Source of the DNA: Bacteroidales bacterium
GTDB taxonomy: Bacteria > Bacteroidota > Bacteroidia > Bacteroidales > Muribaculaceae
Assembly: GCA_004557825.1 (NCBI GenBank)
Contig: SFFL01000008.1
Location: 1-64,000 of the forward strand
Direction: 5' to 3'
DNA: 64,000 nt
The notes below the pieces were generated by a model, which was given only the letters and a program-made list of their open reading frames with translations, did not search any database and had not been told where the DNA came from. Numbering within the stretch: the first letter of the stretch is position 1; each line of letters begins with the position of its first letter. The position numbers and the translations under genes were made by a program. Below, in pieces: positions 59,713-64,000 of this stretch.

Positions 59713-59749
59713 ACCGCCAGTTCGTTTTGACGCTCCCGGCTCCTGAGCC
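59689..59749. repeat. Stop-codon-spanning duplication after waaA
   Basis: Two 27-bp segments, 59689-59715 and 59723-59749, match at 23 of 27 positions (shared core GACGCTCCC then TCCTGA). The first contains the last codons and stop of waaA; the second repeats them 34 bp later, again with a stop. Confidence 0.8.
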
Positions 59750-59821
59750 TGTCATCCGGCACACACCTTCCCGCCGGCTTATCATAACCCGATCATAACC
59801 GAAGCCTCTCGAAATCACACT

Positions 59822-61931
59822 ATGAAATACCCCATAATAGCATCGATTATTGCCCTGATATCAGGGGGCAGCGCTGCAGCCTATTCGATTCATGAATCCA
59901 AAGGATTTGCCACCGTGGAACAATCCAATGGCCCGCGTCTGGGGTATTCGTAAGAATCCGGTGTAAAACTTTTGGAAGTCGACGGAGCAATCTTCAAGGA
60001 CCTCGACCGCGACAGCGACCTCGATATCTATGAAGACTGGCGCCGCACTCCGCTCGAACGCGCCAAAGATCTCGCCGCAAAACTCTCGAAGGATGAAATC
60101 GCCGGTCTGATGCTTTACAGCGGGCATCAGAGAGTGGTTTCCGATACTTTGACGGAAGAACAGCTCCGGTTTATCATCGACGACAATCTCCGGCACGTTC
60201 TGGTGACTAAGATTGAAAGTCCGGCCATAGCGGCTCGATGGAACAACCATCTCCAGGCGCTTGCCGAATCAATCGGTCACGGCGTACCTGCCAATAATTC
60301 CTCCGACCCCGCCATACCTCCCGTGCCGATGCTGAATTCAATGCCGGCGGTGGCGGCGTGATTTCGATGTGGCCGGGAATGTTAGGTCTTACCGCCACTT
60401 TCTCGCCGGAAGTGATGAAGCGATTCGGCGAAATTGTGTCGGAAGAATACCGTGCGCTCGGCCTCACCACCGCCCTCTTTCCGCAGGTAGATATAGGCAC
60501 TGATCCTCGCTGGTTTCGCTACAACTATACCCTCGGCGAAGACCCGAATCTGGCTGTCGACCTTGCCAAGGCATATACCGAAGGACTGCAGACCGACACC
60601 ATCACCGAGGTGGAAAACGGCTGGGGATATAAGAGCGTCAACGCTATGGTCAAGCACTGGCCCGGCACCGGAGCCTGCGGCGAAGGTGGTCGCGACGGCC
60701 ATTATAATTTCGGCAAATACGCCGTATTCCCCAATCATAATTTCGCAATCCACACACGTCCATTCCTTGAGGGAGCATTATCGCTCGACGGGCCCACGCA
60801 CTGCGCATCGGCGCTGATGCCCGACTACTCCGTATGTGTGGGCGTGGAGCCTACAGGGGTCGCTCCCGGTTTCAGCCCCACTTTCATCGATAAAATGCTG
60901 CGCACCGACAACCACTTCGACGGTGTGGTGAGCACCGACTGGTGCATCACCCACAATGTCGAGGGGATGAAACATGGCGGCAAGCCCTGGGGCGTAGAAG
61001 ATAAGTCGGTCGTAGAGCATCATTATCTCGCACTGATGGCCGGTTGCGACCAATTCGGCGGCAACAACGAAAAGATACCACTGTAGCCAAAGTGGGTTGC
61101 AAGGGATTCTCCGACGTTGGTTTCGACACACAGCTCAAGAGCATAATTATGCTGAAGAACGGCAAGTCGGTTCTGCCGGTCGACAGCAAAAAATCGGTCG
61201 ACATCCCCAATCGCACCGTCCCGGCATACTCCGGATACTGGGAAGAACAGAATGAGGAGAAAACCGTGACCCCGCTCAGCGATAAAATCATAAGCAAGTA
61301 TTTCAAGCACGCTGCCACTCCCGCAGAGGCCGACTTTGCAATCGTATTCATTGACTCACCATTCGGCTGCTACGGATACGATTACAGCAAACTCGCCACA
61401 TCCACCGACGCCTACCTCCCCATAAGTCTGCAGTACAAGCCATATACCGCCACCGCAGCCCGCGAGAAAACAATCGCCGGAGAGAACAGCAGCTACAAAG
61501 GGCGCTCCGCCACAGTTGCCAACAGCACCGACTATAACCTTGTACGCGATGTTCGTGCGGCAATCGGCAACAAACCCCTCGTGGTAGTAGTAAACACCAC
61601 CAATCCGTTTGTCATCAGCGAAATAGAGCCGCTTGCCGATGCCATCCTGCTCACGTTCGACGTGCAGAATCAGGCAGCTCTCGAAATCATCTCCGGGCGG
61701 CACGAACCTTCGGCGTTATTGCCGTTCGTTATGCCGGCCGATATGGCCACCGTAGAACAACAGGCGGAAGACACTCCGTTTGATATGATTCCCTACAAGG
61801 ATGCCGCCGGGAATGAATATATTTTCGGATATGGCCTGAACTGGTCGGGAATCATCCGCGATGCCAGGACTGAAAAATATGGCATAACCAAATCACAGCT
61901 CAATCCCGCTCCACAAGCCGCCGCAGAGTAA
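59822..61931 (+). pseudogene. Decayed GH3 beta-glycosidase gene
   Basis: A once-secreted GH3 enzyme is broken in several places. The ATG at 59822 gives a signal peptide and GFATVEQSNGPRLGYS, then an in-frame TAA near 59951. The same frame resumes as ESGVKLLEVDGAIFKDLDRD and EIAGLMLYSGHQRVV. Near 60320-60360 the frame shifts to ISMWPGMLGLTATFSPEVMK, runs through VKHWPGTGACGEGGRDGHYN and VVSTDWCITHNVEG (nucleophile Asp retained), and stops at 61086. It resumes in another frame as TVAKVGCKGFSDVGFDTQLK through GYGLNWSGIIRDA. At that join about 40-50 residues expected between GGNNEKIP and TVAKVG are missing, so a deletion has occurred. It should be inactive. Confidence 0.9.
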
Positions 61932-61995
61932 TGCTCTGCAGGGTGGCCAAATACTGCTGCGCAAGCTGCCGGAGAGTAAATTTCCGAGGGAAAAG

Positions 61996-62027
61996 TTTGC
62001 GCAAACGGGGATTTTTTTGTAATTTTG
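61996..62027 (+). promoter_or_regulatory. Promoter of gyrB
   Basis: TTTG (61996-61999), a 20-bp spacer and TAATTTTG (62020-62027) match the Bacteroidetes primary promoter exactly. The leader to the ATG at 62105 is about 70 nt. Confidence 0.82.
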
Positions 62028-62104
62028 TATCGTTAAAGAACAATGGTAAGCCCGCGTCTGTCAGATTAGATAGCGCTTTGGGTTTCAAAAGATTACAAAG
62101 ATAT

Positions 62105-64000
62105 ATGTCAGATAATTTATTTGATCAGGATGCACTCGGCCAGGATGCTGTGAACGAGCAAGTAGAAAAGCAGTACAGTGCCAGCAACATCCAGGTGCTC
62201 GAAGGCCTTGAGGCTGTGCGCAAGCGCCCTGCCATGTACATCGGCGACATCAGCGAAAAAGGTCTCCATCATCTTGTCTATGAGGTAGTCGACAACTCTA
62301 TCGACGAGGCTCTGGCCGGATTCTGCACACACATTGAAGTGACTATCAACGCCGACAACTCCATCACCGTGGTCGACAATGGCCGCGGCATCCCTGTGGA
62401 TATGCACGAGAAAGAGCACAAGAGCGCCCTGGAAGTGGTGCTGACCGTACTCCACGCCGGCGGCAAATTCGACAAAGGTTCCTACAAAGTGTCGGGCGGC
62501 CTCCACGGCGTGGGCGTAAGCTGCGTCAACGCCCTGTCGAAATATCTTCGCGCCGAAGTGCGCCGCGAAGGAAAGCTCTACCGCCAGGAATACGCCTACG
62601 GCAAGCCCACCACCGAGCTGCAGATTGTAGGCGCTGCCGACGACCACGGCACAGCAGTGACCTTCCTCCCCGATGATTCAATCTTCACCGTTTCGGTCTA
62701 CGACTACAACACGCTGGCCAAGCGTCTGCGCGACCTCGCATTCCTCAACGCCGGTATCACCCTGTCGCTCACTGATATGCGCGACCTCGACGAAGAGGGC
62801 AAGCCCCACCGCGAAGTGTTCTACTCGGCCAACGGCCTGGAGGAATTCGTGGCCTACATCGACGCCTCGAAAGAGCCGCTGATTCCCCACGTAATCCACC
62901 TCGACACCGAGAGCCAGGGCATCCCCGTGGAAGTGGCCCTCACCTACAACACCACCTTCAACGAGAACGTCTACTCCTACGTCAACAACATCAACACCAT
63001 AGAGGGCGGCACACACCTCACAGGTTTCCGCCGCGGCCTCACCTCCACCCTCAAGAAATACGCCGAGGACAACAAGCTCCTCGAGAAGGCCAAGGTGGAA
63101 ATCTCCAGCGATGACTTCCGCGAAGGCCTCACAGCCGTGGTTTCCGTAAAAGTTATGGAGCCGCAGTTTGAGGGTCAGACCAAGACCAAGCTGGGCAACA
63201 CCGAGGTAATCGGCGCCGTGCAGACAGCCGTCAGCAAGGCCCTCAACAATTATCTGGAGGAGCACCCCACCGAGGCCAAAACCATCGTAAGCAAAGTGAT
63301 TCTGGCCGCCCAGGCCCGCAAGGCTGCCTACGATGCCCGCACCAAAATCCAGCGCAAGTCGCCTCTGTGCGGCGGCGGCCTCCCCGGCAAACTCGCCGAC
63401 TGCTCCAGCCGCACCGCCGAGGAGTGTGAAATCTTCCTGGTCGAGGGTGACTCGGCAGGCGGCACAGCCAAGAGCGGCCGCGACCGTCGCTATCAGGCCA
63501 TCCTCCCGTTGCGAGGCAAGGTGCTCAACGTGGAGAAAGCTATGGAGCACAAGGTGTTCGACTCCGAGCAAATCACCAACATCTTCCGCGCCCTGCGCGT
63601 GTCGATCGGCACCGAGAACGACCCCAAGGAGGCCAACCTCTCGAAGCTGGCTTACCACAAGGTAATCATTATGACCGATGCCGATGTCGACGGTGCCCAC
63701 ATCGCCACACTGCTGATGACCCTCTTCTTCCGCCGTATGCGCCCCATCATCGAGCAGGGCTACCTCTACCTGGCCACCCCGCCTCTTTACAAGTGCTCGC
63801 GCGGAAAAGTGGAGGAATACTGCTGGACCGAGCAGCAGCGCCAGGCCTTCATCGACCAGTACGGCCCGCAGACCCGCGTGCAGCGCTACAAAGGTCTGGG
63901 CGAGATGAGCGACAAGGAGCTTCGCGACACCACGATGTCGCCCGAAGGCCGTATGCTCAAGCAGGTGACAATCAACGACGCCGCCGAGGCCGACCGCATC
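62105..64000 (+). CDS. gyrB: DNA gyrase subunit B (cut by window edge)
   Basis: GyrB is the ATPase and TOPRIM subunit of DNA gyrase, which introduces negative supercoils and is the novobiocin target. The first 632 residues are present from the ATG at 62105. They include the N-terminal LEGLEAVRKRPAMYIGD, the GHKL ATPase motifs HLVYEVVDNSIDEALAGF and DNGRGIPVDMHEKE, GGLHGVGVSCVNALS, and the TOPRIM motifs VEGDSAGGTAKSGRDRRYQA and MTDADVDGAHIATLLMTLFF. The C-terminal end lies beyond the window. Confidence 0.96.
   Translation, partial: MSDNLFDQDALGQDAVNEQVEKQYSASNIQVLEGLEAVRKRPAMYIGDISEKGLHHLVYEVVDNSIDEALAGFCTHIEVTINADNSITVVDNGRGIPVDMHEKEHKSALEVVLTVLHAGGKFDKGSYKVSGGLHGVGVSCVNALSKYLRAEVRREGKLYRQEYAYGKPTTELQIVGAADDHGTAVTFLPDDSIFTVSVYDYNTLAKRLRDLAFLNAGITLSLTDMRDLDEEGKPHREVFYSANGLEEFVAYIDASKEPLIPHVIHLDTESQGIPVEVALTYNTTFNENVYSYVNNINTIEGGTHLTGFRRGLTSTLKKYAEDNKLLEKAKVEISSDDFREGLTAVVSVKVMEPQFEGQTKTKLGNTEVIGAVQTAVSKALNNYLEEHPTEAKTIVSKVILAAQARKAAYDARTKIQRKSPLCGGGLPGKLADCSSRTAEECEIFLVEGDSAGGTAKSGRDRRYQAILPLRGKVLNVEKAMEHKVFDSEQITNIFRALRVSIGTENDPKEANLSKLAYHKVIIMTDADVDGAHIATLLMTLFFRRMRPIIEQGYLYLATPPLYKCSRGKVEEYCWTEQQRQAFIDQYGPQTRVQRYKGLGEMSDKELRDTTMSPEGRMLKQVTINDAAEADRI

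Overview
The window looks like chromosome from a GC-rich gut Bacteroidales, most likely Muribaculaceae (inference). Signs of this phylum are the fused MurF-alanine racemase, tandem SusC/SusD pairs, GSCFA and OmpA/PD40 proteins, Lys/Cys lipoprotein signals, and promoters of the Bacteroidetes type (TTTG, 19-20 bp, TAnnTTTG) before murF-alr, ssb, ferredoxin and gyrB. I see no tRNA, rRNA, CRISPR array, transposase or phage gene.

Layout. 0-20 kb is mostly housekeeping on the minus strand: aroC (cut by the left edge), ybaK, tpx, a secreted thioredoxin-fold protein, a small TPR protein, murF-alr, a GSCFA protein, an OmpA/PD40/TPR lipoprotein, an HsdR_N-like nuclease-fold protein, an acyl-CoA ligase, folP-cdaA, and ssb-OPT transporter-MATE. 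Exceptions on the plus strand are a MINPP-like histidine phosphatase, pgpA and a possible sensor-kinase remnant.

20.4-55.2 kb is one plus-strand rhamnose locus. It starts with two multi-module surface proteins, then two GH78 alpha-L-rhamnosidases, a DUF5722-like putative hydrolase, two SusC/SusD pairs, an FN3/module lipoprotein, a GH127-GH2 fusion and a separate GH2. It ends with rhaB(K)-rhaI-rhaT-rhaD-fucO, the same order as the rhaKIPAO operon described in Bacteroides thetaiotaomicron. The locus therefore runs from surface capture of a rhamnose/galactose/arabinofuranose glycan, through import and trimming, to dihydroxyacetone phosphate and propanediol. No regulator, polysaccharide lyase or endo-acting enzyme is present.

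55.2-64 kb holds a large palindromic repeat, a TPR protein, a 2[4Fe-4S] ferredoxin, gltX-waaA, a decayed GH3 gene and gyrB (cut by the right edge).

The main points for a second look are: (1) a roughly 150-residue module that I count eight times in four PUL proteins; (2) the GH127-GH2 fusion; (3) a cloverleaf-like palindrome of about 240 bp after fucO; (4) an imperfect 26-bp inverted repeat flanking the rhaB promoter; and (5) tandem or direct repeats spanning the stop codons of five unrelated genes.
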